From positions 1-64,000 of the forward strand of contig CAZYXZ010000005.1 in assembly GCA_964651395.1 (NCBI GenBank): 64,000 bases of DNA, given 5' to 3'. The notes beneath the pieces were generated by a model that was not told where the DNA came from, ran no database searches, and was given only the letters and a program-made list of their open reading frames with translations. Shown here one piece after another: positions 7,443 to 17,600 of this stretch; positions within the stretch are counted from its first letter, which is position 1, and the number at the start of each line of letters is the position of its first letter. Position numbers and translations under genes: made by a program. Origin of the DNA: CAZYXZ01 sp964651395. GTDB lineage: Bacteria; Actinomycetota; Actinomycetes; BP-191.

Positions 7443-9527
7443 ATGTTGAGCGAGGCCTTAGCGGCGCGTCGGAGGACGCTCGTCACCGGTGCGGCGATCC
7501 TCATCGCCTACGTCCTGGCGGCGGGATATCTCCCCCACGGGCTGCCCTCCGGAATCGTCCTCCTCGGTGTGACGATCGGCCTGATCAACGCCCTCGGCGC
7601 GATCGGTCTGATCCTCGTGTACCGAGCCGGCAAGTACATCAACTTCGCACACGGCGGCATCGGCGCTGCGGGTGCCGTCCTCACCTTCCAGCTGATCAAC
7701 TACTACCGCTGGAACTGGTACGTCTCGGTCGCCGTCGGGCTCCTCGTCGCGGTCAGCCTGGCCGTGCTGGCGGAGGTCTTCTTCATCCAACGGCTGTTCA
7801 AGTCGCCCCGACTCATCCTCACCGTCGCGACGATCGGTATCGCCCAGTTCGTCGCGTTCTTCGAGTTCGGCTTCAAGCTTCTCAAGGGCAGCAACGTCAC
7901 GTTCACGAGCATCAAGACCGATCCGCCGCTCAAGGCCAGCTTCCACCTCACCGGCGTCAAGTTCAGCGGGGGGCACATCCTCGTGCTGATCGTGGTCCCG
8001 CTGATCCTGCTGGGCTTCACCGTCTTCTTCCGCCGTTCGCGCTACGGGTCGGTCGTCCAGGCGGCGGCGGAGAACTCCGACCGGGCCCGGCTGCTCGGCG
8101 TCTCCGTGCGCTCCATCTCGACGATGACCTGGCTGGTCATCGGTCTGCTGTCCGGACTCACCGCCATCCTCGCCGCGCCGGTGACCGGGCTGAACGTCGG
8201 TGGCGCCTCCGGCCCCGGCCTGCTGCTGCGCGCGCTGGCGCCGGCGATGATCGCGCGGCTCGAGCGGCTGCCGACGGCAGTCGTCGCTGCCATCCTGCTC
8301 GGCATCGGTGAGCAGGCGCTGGCATTCAACCTGCGGTCGTCCGGTCCGATCGACCTGTTGCTCTTCCTGGTCATCCTCCTGGTGCTCGTCACGCGTCGTG
8401 GCGCCGGGGGCCGCACCACCGAGGCCGAGGAGCGGTCGTTCGCCGTCTCCACCACGGTCCGCGTCTTCCCCCGCGAGCTGGCCCGTGAGCTCCCGTTGCG
8501 GATCGCGCGGATCGGCTGGCTGGTCGCCATGCTGCTCCTCGTCCTCGTCGTACCGGCCCAGATGCGGCTGTCGACGCAGCAGCTGGCGACGGCTCTGGTC
8601 GCCATCGCGATCGGCTGCCTGTCCATCACCGTCCTGACCGGCATGGCCGGCCAGGTGTCGCTCGGCCAGTGGGCGGTGGTCGGCGCGGGCGCGCTCTTCG
8701 GCGGCGCCCTGGCCAGCCAGCACGACCTGCCGTTCGAGCTCGGGCTGTTCTTCATCCCGCTGGCCGGCGCGCTGCTGTCGCTCTTCATGGGCCTGTCCGC
8801 CCTGCGGATCCGCGGGATCTTCTTCGGCGTGACCACGCTCGGGTTCGCCGTGGCAGCGCACTCCTACCTGTTCCAGCGTTCCTGGTTCCACGTCGACGGC
8901 TTCGTCGACCGGCCCGCCTGGCTGGAGGGCCAGCTGGCCTACTTCTACTTCAGCCTCGCGATGCTGCTGCTGTGCATGCTCATGGTCGGCAACGTCCGCC
9001 GCAGCTCCATCGGCCGGGCGATGGTGGCGGTCCGCGACAACGACCGGGCGGCGGCGTCGTACGGCATCGGCCAGGTCGGCGCGAAGCTGGCGGCCTTCGC
9101 GCTGAGCGGCTTCCTGGCCTCGCTGGCCGGCTACCTCTACCTCTACAACGACACGCGCCCCGGTGCTGGGAACTTCGCGCCGCTGACGTCGCTCCTGCTC
9201 TTCTCCGCCGTCGTCATCGGCGGGCTGGGCTCGCAGACCGGCGCCATCCTTGGCGCGATCTACTTCCGCGGCGTCCAGTACTTCTTCCCCGACTACATGC
9301 AGTTCCTCGCGACCAGCCTGGGTCTGCTCATGATCCTGCTGTTCCTGCCGGGCGGCATCGGCAGCCTCTTCTTCGGCGCGCGCGACGCGCTGCTCCGCCG
9401 GTACGCGAAGGCGCGGGGCATCCGCGTGCCGTCGCTGGTCGCCGACACACGCGAGGTCGACGACGACGACGGGCCCGACGAGCACAGCAACCGACAGCTG
9501 ACGCTGGCGCAGGGTGACGCCTCATGA
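7443..9527 (+). CDS. Branched-chain-type ABC permease, LivH-LivM fusion
   Basis: 694 residues, integral membrane. The first half (~1-310) matches LivH (GLILVYRAGKYINFAHG near residue 58, typical of the family). The second half (~340-670) matches LivM (GMAGQVSLGQWAVVGAGA and VRDNDRAAASYGI motifs). Fusion of the two permease halves is common in actinobacteria. ATG 7443 is preferred because it lies just downstream of the promoter and operator; an upstream TTG at 7395 would place coding sequence over both. The C-terminal tail is acidic and hydrophilic. The stop overlaps the next ATG (ATGA). It forms the channel with the LivG-like ATPase (12908) and the ATPase fused to the MFS protein (9524). Confidence 0.88.
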   Translation: MLSEALAARRRTLVTGAAILIAYVLAAGYLPHGLPSGIVLLGVTIGLINALGAIGLILVYRAGKYINFAHGGIGAAGAVLTFQLINYYRWNWYVSVAVGLLVAVSLAVLAEVFFIQRLFKSPRLILTVATIGIAQFVAFFEFGFKLLKGSNVTFTSIKTDPPLKASFHLTGVKFSGGHILVLIVVPLILLGFTVFFRRSRYGSVVQAAAENSDRARLLGVSVRSISTMTWLVIGLLSGLTAILAAPVTGLNVGGASGPGLLLRALAPAMIARLERLPTAVVAAILLGIGEQALAFNLRSSGPIDLLLFLVILLVLVTRRGAGGRTTEAEERSFAVSTTVRVFPRELARELPLRIARIGWLVAMLLLVLVVPAQMRLSTQQLATALVAIAIGCLSITVLTGMAGQVSLGQWAVVGAGALFGGALASQHDLPFELGLFFIPLAGALLSLFMGLSALRIRGIFFGVTTLGFAVAAHSYLFQRSWFHVDGFVDRPAWLEGQLAYFYFSLAMLLLCMLMVGNVRRSSIGRAMVAVRDNDRAAASYGIGQVGAKLAAFALSGFLASLAGYLYLYNDTRPGAGNFAPLTSLLLFSAVVIGGLGSQTGAILGAIYFRGVQYFFPDYMQFLATSLGLLMILLFLPGGIGSLFFGARDALLRRYAKARGIRVPSLVADTREVDDDDGPDEHSNRQLTLAQGDAS

Positions 9528-11581
9528 GTATCCGGTCGCGACTGCGCGAGAGCCTGCACGGGACGTCCGGCTTCCCGGCCTTCGTCCTGTCGACGTACAA
9601 CGGCATCGACGAGTTCGACATGGCCGCGACGGCGATTCTCGCGCCGGAGATCGTTGCCGAGTTCCACTCCGATGCCGCCACGTACGGCTACCTGATCATC
9701 CCGCAGGTGCTCGTCGGGTTCCTCCTGCCCATCCTCATCGGCTACGCGGCCGACCGGCGCAGCCGGGTCAAGATGACCGTCGTCGGCGGCACGCTGTGGG
9801 TCGCGTCGGCGATCCTCAGCGCGGTCAGCCCCACCATCGCCGCGTTCGCTCTCTTCCGGTTGTTCTCCGTCGTGGCGAAGGGCTTCAGCCCGGTCCATCT
9901 GAGCCTGCTGGCCGACTACTACCCCACGAAGGTCCGTGGTTTCGCCTACGCGAGCTACAACGCGGCGAACCGCGTCGGGCACGCGCTCGGCCTGCTCGTG
10001 GTGGGCTTCCTCGGACAGTGGTTCGGCTGGCGGTGGGCGCTCATCGCCGTCGCGGTCCCCGGTGCCGTCTTCACTCTCCTCGCACTCCGGCTCAAGGAGC
10101 CGGTACGCGGCCAGATCGAGGCGGACGAGGCCGGCGCCGACGAGGTCGCGGTGGCCAGCCCGATCGGCCCGATCCGGGCCGCGCGGTTGCTGCTGAAGAC
10201 GCCGTCGTTCAAGCGCCTGTGCTGGGCAACCGCGTGGGTCTTCGCGGCCATCGCAGGCAGCGGCGTCGCGCTGAGCTTCTACTTCAGCAGCGTCTTCAAC
10301 GTGTCCCCGTCGATGCGCGGCGTCTTCCAGTTCCTGACCGTCCCTGCCAGCGTGGGCACGCTTTACCTCGGCGGCGCGGTCGGCCAGCGGCTGCTCGCCC
10401 GGGGCCGGGCGGACCTCGTGGCCAAGCTGAGCGCTGTCGTCAACGTCCTCGGCGGAGTCTGCTTCGCGCTCCTCGCCTTCGCGCCCAACGTCGCGTCGGC
10501 CGTCCTCGTCATGGTGCTGCTCCAGGCAGTGCTGGCGCTGCCAGGCGTGGCACTGCAGCTGCTGGTCGCGCAGATCGTGCCGCCGCACGTCCGTTCGCAG
10601 GCGTTCGGGCTCTTCGGGTTCTTCCTCTACGTGCTCACGCCGGTCGCGCTCATCTTCGGCCTGCCGCTCGGTGACCGGGTCGGCTTCCGCTACGCCGTCC
10701 TGGTCTTCTCACCCTGCCTGCTCGTGGCGGCGTACTTCACCTTCCGCGCCGGGCAGAGCATCCGCGGAGACATCGCGCGGACGCAGGGTGTCGCCCTCGC
10801 GGCCGCGGAGGCGCGGCAGCGCAAGGCGGCAGGTGAGAAGGGCGCGGTGCTCGTGGCCCGGGGCATCGACGCCGGCTACGGCACGGTGCAGATCCTCTTC
10901 AACGTCGACATGTACGTCGCGGACGGCGAGATCGTGGCGCTGCTCGGAACCAATGGCGCCGGGAAGTCGACGATGCTCAAGGCGATCAGCGGCCTGCTCA
11001 CACCGACGTCGGGCGGCATCTTCCTCGACGGCGAGGACGTGACCGGCCTGGACGCCGAGGTGACGGCTTCCCGCGGGATCATCCAGGTGCCAGGTGGACG
11101 CGGCGTGTTCCCCGGTCTGAGCGTCCGGCGCAACCTCGACCTCGGCACCTACATGTACTGGGACGACAAGGACTACTGCGAGGCGGCGCGCGCCGACGTG
11201 ATCGAGCTCTTCCCGCGCCTCGGCGAGCGGCTGGACCAGCTGGCCGGCACGCTCTCCGGTGGGGAGCAGCAGATGCTCACCCTGGCGCAAGCGTTCATGA
11301 GCAAGCCGCGCATCATGATGATCGACGAGCTCTCCCTCGGGCTCGCACCGGTCGTCGTCCAGGAGCTGCTCGTGGCGGTGCGCGAGATGAACGCGAGGGG
11401 CACGTCGCTGATCCTCGTCGAGCAGTCGGTGAACATCGCCATGACACTGGCGCATCGCGCGTACTTCATGGAGAAGGGCGAGGTGCGCTTCGAGGGGGCG
11501 ACCTCGGAGCTGATGGGCCGCGACGACCTGCTCCGCTCGATCTTCCTCGAAGGGGCCACCTCGAAGATGGTGAAGACATGA
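9524..11581 (+). CDS. MFS permease fused to LivF-type ABC ATPase
   Basis: 685 residues starting in a 4-base ATGA overlap. Residues ~10-420 form a 12-helix major facilitator domain: a DEFD segment near helix 1, GYAADRRSRVK in the loop 2-3 signature position, and a second six-helix half from ~225. Residues ~440-685 are a complete LivF-like ATPase: Walker A GTNGAGKST (475-483), signature LSGGEQQ (577-583), Walker B with D601 and E602, and an EQSV switch region. The join is in frame with no stop, frameshift or long linker, and the codon use looks uniform. The ATPase half belongs with the LivHM and LivG genes of the operon. The MFS half could be a second route for the same substrate or act as a membrane anchor. 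I do not know a characterised protein with this layout. Confidence 0.88.
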   Translation: MSIRSRLRESLHGTSGFPAFVLSTYNGIDEFDMAATAILAPEIVAEFHSDAATYGYLIIPQVLVGFLLPILIGYAADRRSRVKMTVVGGTLWVASAILSAVSPTIAAFALFRLFSVVAKGFSPVHLSLLADYYPTKVRGFAYASYNAANRVGHALGLLVVGFLGQWFGWRWALIAVAVPGAVFTLLALRLKEPVRGQIEADEAGADEVAVASPIGPIRAARLLLKTPSFKRLCWATAWVFAAIAGSGVALSFYFSSVFNVSPSMRGVFQFLTVPASVGTLYLGGAVGQRLLARGRADLVAKLSAVVNVLGGVCFALLAFAPNVASAVLVMVLLQAVLALPGVALQLLVAQIVPPHVRSQAFGLFGFFLYVLTPVALIFGLPLGDRVGFRYAVLVFSPCLLVAAYFTFRAGQSIRGDIARTQGVALAAAEARQRKAAGEKGAVLVARGIDAGYGTVQILFNVDMYVADGEIVALLGTNGAGKSTMLKAISGLLTPTSGGIFLDGEDVTGLDAEVTASRGIIQVPGGRGVFPGLSVRRNLDLGTYMYWDDKDYCEAARADVIELFPRLGERLDQLAGTLSGGEQQMLTLAQAFMSKPRIMMIDELSLGLAPVVVQELLVAVREMNARGTSLILVEQSVNIAMTLAHRAYFMEKGEVRFEGATSELMGRDDLLRSIFLEGATSKMVKT

Positions 11582-12558
11582 CCGCCGTACGCCGTGCCGC
11601 TGCTGTCCTGGGGCTCTCTGCTCTCGTGACGGGAGTCCTGCCGTTCACGTCGGCGACCGCCGCCGTGGCGCCGATGACGCTCAAGGTCAACAAGGCCACG
11701 TGGATGTGGACCGGCAGCGCGCAGCACCCCTACGGCACGTCGCATCCCGAGCTGCAGTACGTGATCTCGCAGGCCGACACGCCCACCGCCGAGACCCTCT
11801 ACGCCTTCGACGTTGCGGCGCTCCGCGCCGCCGGCGCTGAGGTCACCCGGTTGACTCTGGTCGTCCCGGCCAGCACCGATCCGAGTGCCGGTGGCTTCGA
11901 CCCCTTCAACGTCCCCGACGCGCCGGCGGACCTCAGTGCGCTGGTCTCCGACATCCGAGCGTGCCCGGTCACCTCCGACTGGGTCGCCGACCCGCCCGGA
12001 CGCCCCGTCGACGCGGCCATCCAGTGGGACTGCAGCAAGGTGGCCTTCCCGGGGGCGCAGGCGCCCAGTGAAGCCGGGCCGACGTGGGTGTTCGACGTCA
12101 CCGAGGCCGCCGCGGACTGGATCAACGGCAAGGCACCTGCGCAGGGATTGGTCCTGCTGCCGGTGCAGGGCCGCGGCACGTGGACCGTGCCGCTGATCGG
12201 CGCTCAGGCCACAGTCGTCGCCGAGTTCGGCGCGGCAACCTCCGGACCGGTCGACGTGCCGCCGCTGCCCGAGGTCGGACCGACCGGCCCGGTCGGTCCG
12301 GACACCCGGCCGGTGACCTCGCTCGGCGGTGGGGGTGGCTTCTCGCCCGCACCCGGCCCCGGGGTGGCATCGGCGGCGCCTGCCCCGGCCGTCGCCGCCG
12401 ACAGCCCGCGGCCGGCCCTCGTCGCGGCGGTGACAGCGGCGCGAACCGTGCCGGCTGGCGTCGTCGCCGGGCTGCTCGTCCTGACCGGTCTCCTGGTCCT
12501 GGCCGTGCGCGAGCTGCGCCCGAGCCGTGCCGACGTCGATGACGAGGTGGCGCTGTGA
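11578..12558 (+). CDS. Secreted, membrane-anchored DNRLRE/CBM-like beta-sandwich protein
   Basis: 326 residues starting in an ATGA overlap with the ATPase gene. The N-terminal signal peptide ends near SATAA. A beta-rich domain follows (~35-220). Its WVFDVTEAAADWINGKAPAQ segment and following VLLP strand resemble DNRLRE-type (CBM-like) modules found on extracellular proteins. A Pro/Gly/Ala linker (~222-285) leads to one membrane helix (VPAGVVAGLLVLTGLLVLAV, ~292-311) and a short charged tail. This is a type I membrane protein with its domain outside. Its place in the transporter operon suggests it presents or binds the imported substrate at the cell surface. The exact family is not recognised. 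Confidence 0.7.
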   Translation: MTAVRRAAAVLGLSALVTGVLPFTSATAAVAPMTLKVNKATWMWTGSAQHPYGTSHPELQYVISQADTPTAETLYAFDVAALRAAGAEVTRLTLVVPASTDPSAGGFDPFNVPDAPADLSALVSDIRACPVTSDWVADPPGRPVDAAIQWDCSKVAFPGAQAPSEAGPTWVFDVTEAAADWINGKAPAQGLVLLPVQGRGTWTVPLIGAQATVVAEFGAATSGPVDVPPLPEVGPTGPVGPDTRPVTSLGGGGGFSPAPGPGVASAAPAPAVAADSPRPALVAAVTAARTVPAGVVAGLLVLTGLLVLAVRELRPSRADVDDEVAL

Positions 12559-12911
12559 GGTCCCGTCCGACTCTCCCCGTCCTGGCCGCTGTCTTCGCCC
12601 TGGCCGGCCTGGTCGCCATCGTGCTCGGCCTCGACGCGGCCGCCGAGATGCCGTTGAACGCCGACCGGATCACCGTGCTGGTCGGCGTCTCGCTCGGCGG
12701 CCTCGCCTTCTTCGTCACCGCCGCGACGCTGTTCGCCGCCGACGCGCAGCGCCGGCTCGCGGAGCGCGCAGCCGAGTCGCGCGCCGCAGAGCTGGCGGCG
12801 CTGGTCGAGGCTGTGGAGGCGGTCGCTCACGTCGCGGAGCAGGCCACGGAGGTCGCGGCCGCGCCGCCGGTGAAGGCCGCGCCGCGACCCCGGCGCCGGA
12901 GCGGCACATGA
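12555..12911 (+). CDS. Small two-helix membrane protein with cytoplasmic helical tail
   Basis: 118 residues, beginning at a GTG in a GTGA overlap. Two hydrophobic helices (~7-26 and ~39-61) are followed by an Ala/Glu-rich amphipathic helix (~65-100) and a basic tail (PRPRRRSGT). I do not recognise a family. It sits between the surface protein and the LivG ATPase genes and is translationally coupled to both, so it is probably an accessory subunit of the transporter. Confidence 0.65.
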   Translation: MRSRPTLPVLAAVFALAGLVAIVLGLDAAAEMPLNADRITVLVGVSLGGLAFFVTAATLFAADAQRRLAERAAESRAAELAALVEAVEAVAHVAEQATEVAAAPPVKAAPRPRRRSGT

Positions 12912-13735
12912 GCGAGTGGTCGACCCAGGGCCCGATGGCCCTGCGCATCTCCGGGGTCGTCGTCCGCTTCGGCGGGCTCACCGCCGTCGATCTCGACGAG
13001 ATGCTCGTACCCCGGGGCAGCGTCGTCGGCATCGTCGGCGCCAACGGGGCGGGGAAGACCACGCTCTTCGACGTCATCTCTGGGTTCGTCGAGCCGGCGG
13101 AGGGGTCGGTCGTGCTCGACGGCCGGACCGAGCTGGTCGGGATGAGCGCGGACGTACGTGCGCGTCGCGGTCTCGGGCGCAGCTTCCAGAACGCCTTGCT
13201 GTTCGAGTCCATGACCGTGGCACAGACGCTGGGTGTGGCGTACGCGCGCGCGTTGCGCGGTGGCAATCTGGTCGGCGCGATGCTCGGCCTGCACGCGCTG
13301 CGCGAGCGCGCGGTCCGCAGGCACGTCGACGAGCTCGTCGACCTCATGGGCCTCGGCTCGTTCTACGACAAGTTCATCCATGAGCTGTCCACCGGATCGC
13401 GGCGCATCGTGGACCTGGCGTGCGTCCTCGCGCACAAGCCCCGTGTCCTGCTCCTCGACGAGCCGTCCAGCGGGATCGCGCAACGTGAGGTCGAGGCACT
13501 CGAGAGCCTGATCCGCCGGGTCAAGGAGTCCCTCGACTGCACCTTCCTCGTCATCGAACACGACATCCCGCTGATCCGCTCGCTCTCCGACGTGATGTAT
13601 GCGATGGAGACCGGGCGGGTGATCGCCAGGGGGACACCCGACGAGGTGCTCAACGACGCGCGTGTCGTCGAGTCCTACCTCGGCACCGACGCGACCACCA
13701 TCGCCCGTTCCGGCACCATGGGAGGCACCGCATGA
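12908..13735 (+). CDS. LivG-type ABC transporter ATPase
   Basis: 275 residues from an ATG in an ATGA overlap; longer in-frame starts exist but would run deep into the previous gene. Walker A is GANGAGKTT, the Q-loop is in GRSFQNALLF, Walker B is VLLLDEPSSGIA, and the H-switch is VIEHDIPL. The signature is LSTGSRR instead of the usual LSYGxxR/LSGGQ, an atypical C-loop. Together with the fused LivF domain it should form the heterodimeric motor of the LivHM transporter. Confidence 0.85.
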   Translation: MSEWSTQGPMALRISGVVVRFGGLTAVDLDEMLVPRGSVVGIVGANGAGKTTLFDVISGFVEPAEGSVVLDGRTELVGMSADVRARRGLGRSFQNALLFESMTVAQTLGVAYARALRGGNLVGAMLGLHALRERAVRRHVDELVDLMGLGSFYDKFIHELSTGSRRIVDLACVLAHKPRVLLLDEPSSGIAQREVEALESLIRRVKESLDCTFLVIEHDIPLIRSLSDVMYAMETGRVIARGTPDEVLNDARVVESYLGTDATTIARSGTMGGTA

Positions 13736-14190
13736 CGGGAGCGATCGGCGTCCTGCGCTATCTGCAGGGTTGGCTCGGCATCGCCGTGATGGCCGCCGGC
13801 TACGCGACGCTGGGCAGCTGCCTCGTCGGCTACCTGCTCGCCGAGGACGCGAACGACCGCATGGACCTGGCCATCGCCGGCGGCGCGACCGGACTCGGCC
13901 TGCTGGTCGTCGGCGCTGCGCTCGTGCTGAGCGAGCGATCGCGCGGCTTCGCCGAGGCGAGCGAGCGCACGCAGTCCGCGCTGCTCGAGCGGCTTCACGC
14001 CCTGACCACCCGCGAGGCGCGGCCTGACCTGTTCTCGCTGCCGGAGCTGGTCCTCGCCTCCGGGCAGTCCTTTCACCGGCCGGACTGTCTGCTCGTCGCC
14101 GACAGGAGCGACCTGGCGGAGATGAAGTTCGTCGCGGCGCTGTCGAGTGGCCGGACCGCTTGCCGGCTCTGCCTGCGGGCGATCGCCTGA
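13732..14190 (+). CDS. Two-helix membrane protein with Ada-like Cys/His cluster
   Basis: 152 residues, ATGA overlap with the ATPase gene. Helices at ~15-37 and ~47-66 form a hairpin. A helical segment then leads to a C-terminal module: FHRPDC, then a gap, then GRTACRLC. The H/C...C..C spacing and the context (GRTACRLC, compare the G.RPC..C of Ada-type and related small zinc modules) suggest a single metal ion or a redox-active cluster on the cytoplasmic side. I cannot assign a function. Stop-start coupling places it in the transporter operon. Confidence 0.65.
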   Translation: MTGAIGVLRYLQGWLGIAVMAAGYATLGSCLVGYLLAEDANDRMDLAIAGGATGLGLLVVGAALVLSERSRGFAEASERTQSALLERLHALTTREARPDLFSLPELVLASGQSFHRPDCLLVADRSDLAEMKFVAALSSGRTACRLCLRAIA

Positions 14191-14660
14191 TGCGTCGCCT
14201 CACCGGCTGCCTGTCCGCCGTACTCGCCGTGCTCACGCTGGCGGCGTCGAGCGGGTGCTCGGTGGCGCTGCGGGCGGAGCAGGTGCAGGTGCGGGTGAAC
14301 AACGACGCCATGCTCCTGGACCTGCCGAAGGACCGCCCTATCAGGTCCGGCGAAGTCGTGATCAAGATCGAGAACTACACCTACGCCAAGCGGCAGATCG
14401 TCTTGGCCCGTACGTCGCTCGACCCGGGCGCGCTGCCGCAGAAGCTCGTGACGGCGCTGCGCGAGCAGGACCACAAGGACGTCGTGGCGGTCACCGCGGT
14501 CATGCGGTCGGCGAAGACGGAGCTGGTCGGCATCCTGCCGGGCACCGTGCCGTCGGTGACGACGCTGCACGTGAACCTCGTGCGCGGCGAGTCCTACCTG
14601 CTCTTCGACCGGCTCGGCGGCCTTGCGGCCGGCCAGGCGATCCGCATCACCGCCACCTAG
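14190..14660 (+). CDS. Small exported putative lipoprotein, last gene of transporter operon
   Basis: 156 residues; ATG 14190 overlaps the previous stop by one base (TGATG). A hydrophobic signal ends at AASSGC (C23). This is a poor lipobox because Ser is at -3, but it remains the likeliest reading. The mature part is beta-rich (QVQVRVNNDA..., EVVIKIENYT) and could be a small cupredoxin-like or Ig-like sandwich, but no copper-ligand set is visible. Its stop overlaps the stop of the convergent GH106 gene (CTAG). Unknown family. Confidence 0.65.
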   Translation: MRRLTGCLSAVLAVLTLAASSGCSVALRAEQVQVRVNNDAMLLDLPKDRPIRSGEVVIKIENYTYAKRQIVLARTSLDPGALPQKLVTALREQDHKDVVAVTAVMRSAKTELVGILPGTVPSVTTLHVNLVRGESYLLFDRLGGLAAGQAIRITAT

Positions 14661-17600
14661 AACAGCAGGCGGGGGCGGGCGAGGAGTCCGGACACCCGCT
14701 GCTCCTCGGGGCCGAACGGCGTCGGGATGCCGCGCCCGGCCAGTGGGCCCAGCGTGTTTGCGACTTCGAGCTCGATGACGTTGTCGCCGTCCTCGAGGGT
14801 CACCGGCAGTGTCCAGGGCCGGCTGAACAGCACGCCTGCGGGCACGCCGTTGACGGTGACGGCGACGCTGCCGCGTACGTCACCGAGGTCGAGCACGGCG
14901 GGGCCTGCGGTCGCCGTCACGCACGCGCGGTGCAGGATCACGCCGGAGAAGCAGTCGAGGCCCTGCTGGTGCCATGACCGCCCCGCGACGATCGTGCCGT
15001 CGCCGAGCTCGAACAGCGGGTGCTCCCGGAAGCAGGCGGCGCCGCGGTACCCCGCCGGCGCCTGGACGCGCAGTGCCACCCGCGCGTGCTCGTGCAGTGT
15101 CAGTCGCTCGTCGCGCACGCTGACCGGCTCGCCGTCCACCCATGCCCGCACCTCGCCGGCGACGGGCAGCGTGACCGACCGGGCGCCGGGTGGCGCGGTG
15201 AAGCAGAACCAGGCAGGCGGTGGCGGGTCGGGTGAGTCCGACCAGCGTTGCCCGGGCAGGAGCCCGGCCAGGACCTCACTGCCTTCCAGCCAGGCCACGT
15301 CGGTGAGCGCGTGGCACCGCGGCACGGCGGGCGGGGAGTTCTCCTCGGCCGTCCAGGAGATGGAGCCGGCTTCGCTGATCGTGAAGGCGCCGGTCCAGGT
15401 GCCGTCCGGCTTCTGGTACTCCCACAGGTCGTCGCTGCCGAGTGTCACCGTCGTCGTGCCCATCCGCAGGGTCAGGGCGACCTGCAGCTGAGGCGAGGCC
15501 ATCGACCGGCCGGCGACCAGTTCGAGCACGTGCTCACCCGCGGCCAGCCGTGGCGGGATCGCATGCTCGACACCACCGGGCGCCGTGGCGAGCACGCTCA
15601 CCATCGCGTCGCGCGGGAGGCTCAGCGCGCGCCGGAAGCGCATCGGGCCGGGCGCGCCCTTGTAGTCCGGGTGCACCGGCTTGCCTCCCCAGATGCCGCC
15701 GACCGGGCGCTCGTAGGGCTGGCCGAACGACCAGGTCAACCGGACCCGCGGCCCGGGACGCCAGCCCTCGAGCATGTTCGGCCCGAGGGTGCGCCGGGTC
15801 GCCTCGATGCACACCTCGTGCCAGCCCGCGGTGAGCGACACGGGTACGGCGACCACGCCTGCGTCGACCGGTCCCGCGACCAGCGTGCCGTCCAGCCACA
15901 CCGTGACGACGGCAGAGCCCTCGACCACCAGGTGCGTGTCGGCGTCGGCCGGGACCCATCCCCACGAGGTCACCTGGCCGCCGGACTCCCCGAGATCGAC
16001 CTTCCACGGCTCCACGCGCCCCTTGAGCCCGATCGGCGTCGTGAGCAGCGCGTCCTCGATGCCCAGCCGCTCGGAGTACTCCGCGAGTCGACGCCCGTCG
16101 ACGACGGCATGCGGGCCGTACGTCGACACGACCTCGTGCCACCCGTCGGGGAGCACCCGGTCGGCCGGTGCCGGCCGGCCGTTCTTGTCCCGCATCCGAT
16201 CCTCGAAGCCGAGCTCGACGTGCGGGTGGTCGGCCTCCTCCGGGGTGACCGGGGCGCGCTGCCAGGCCGGGTCGTCGCCCTCGCGGAACGCGAACGTTCG
16301 CCTCTCGACGGGCGGCGTGCCGTCGTTCGCCGGCAGCCGGTAGTCGCCCCAGCGGTTCTCGCCCCACTCGAGGAACTCGCACTCCCATATCTCGGGGAGC
16401 AGCACCACGTCGTACGCCGACTCCGTGGGCGCCACCGGCGTGCCGGTCGGCAGGGACAGGAGCAACGCGTTGCTGTCGACGGTGAGCAGCAGGTCGTCGC
16501 CGTCGACCGTCGCCGGGTACGGAGCGATGCCGCCGGTCAGCGGGTCCCAGACCTCGGGCGCGCGGTCGGCGTAGGCACGGAGGCGTACCTGTCCGTGCGC
16601 GCCGATCGCGACGACGTCGAGATCGCCGACCCGCCGCCACTGCGCCTGGCCGCCTTCGATGCGCGGCGGCGGCAGGTATCGGGTCACCTCGGCGGGGTCG
16701 GTCACGAACGCGGCCACGACCCGCAACCGGTCGACGAGCTTCGTGAACGTCGGGTCGTCGCGCCCGTTCTCGAACGACCAGGCCGGCGCAGGTTCGAGGA
16801 CCACCACCGGCCGGCCGGCCTCGGCCAGGTCCACCAGCTTCTGCAGCGTGGACGTGCGCAGCACCCGGCAGCCCGGCAGGACGACCGGCAGACCGATATC
16901 GACGTGGAACTCGTCGACGGCGATCCGGTCGTAGCCGGCCTCAGCCAGCGGGCTCGCATGGTGGGGTCGCTCGAGATCCCACCCGGACGGCACACCCTTC
17001 GTGCCGAAGACCGACACCCATGCCCGGTCGGACTCCATGGCTTCGTCGTCCCAGGTGAGCAACCCGGTCATGCCGGCCCAGACGGACGACATGGGGTAGA
17101 GCACGGCGACGTCCGGCCGATGGTCGCCGGCGGAGGACCACGACATGAGCCGGCCGACGAAGTCCGCGAACGCCGGGTAGTGGCGCGCGTACGGCTGGCG
17201 CCAGCCCATCTCCGGTGGCGCCCACTCCCACCAGAGCGCCCTCGTCGCGTAGTACCCGCCGTGGGGGAGGAACAGGCTCACCCCTTCGCGCGACCACTCG
17301 AGCAGCAGCCGCACCTGGTCGTCGAGCGTCATCCCGTAGCCCTGCGAGTGGAAGCCCTCGAGCCAGGTCCGCGCACCGCCGCCGAGATCGTTCTGCGACA
17401 GCGCGAACCGCGCGTCGCCCATGTGGTCGGTGCCGTGCGCGTTGGCCCAGGCCATGGTGCGGAACGGGTCGTAGTAGTACGCGCTGTTCAGGACGGGGAC
17501 GCCCTGACGGCCGCACTGGTCGTAGCCCGCGAGCACCCCGGTGCGGTCGACGAGGTCGGTCTGCCACGCGGTGTACGCCGACACGACGCGTTCGACCGCG

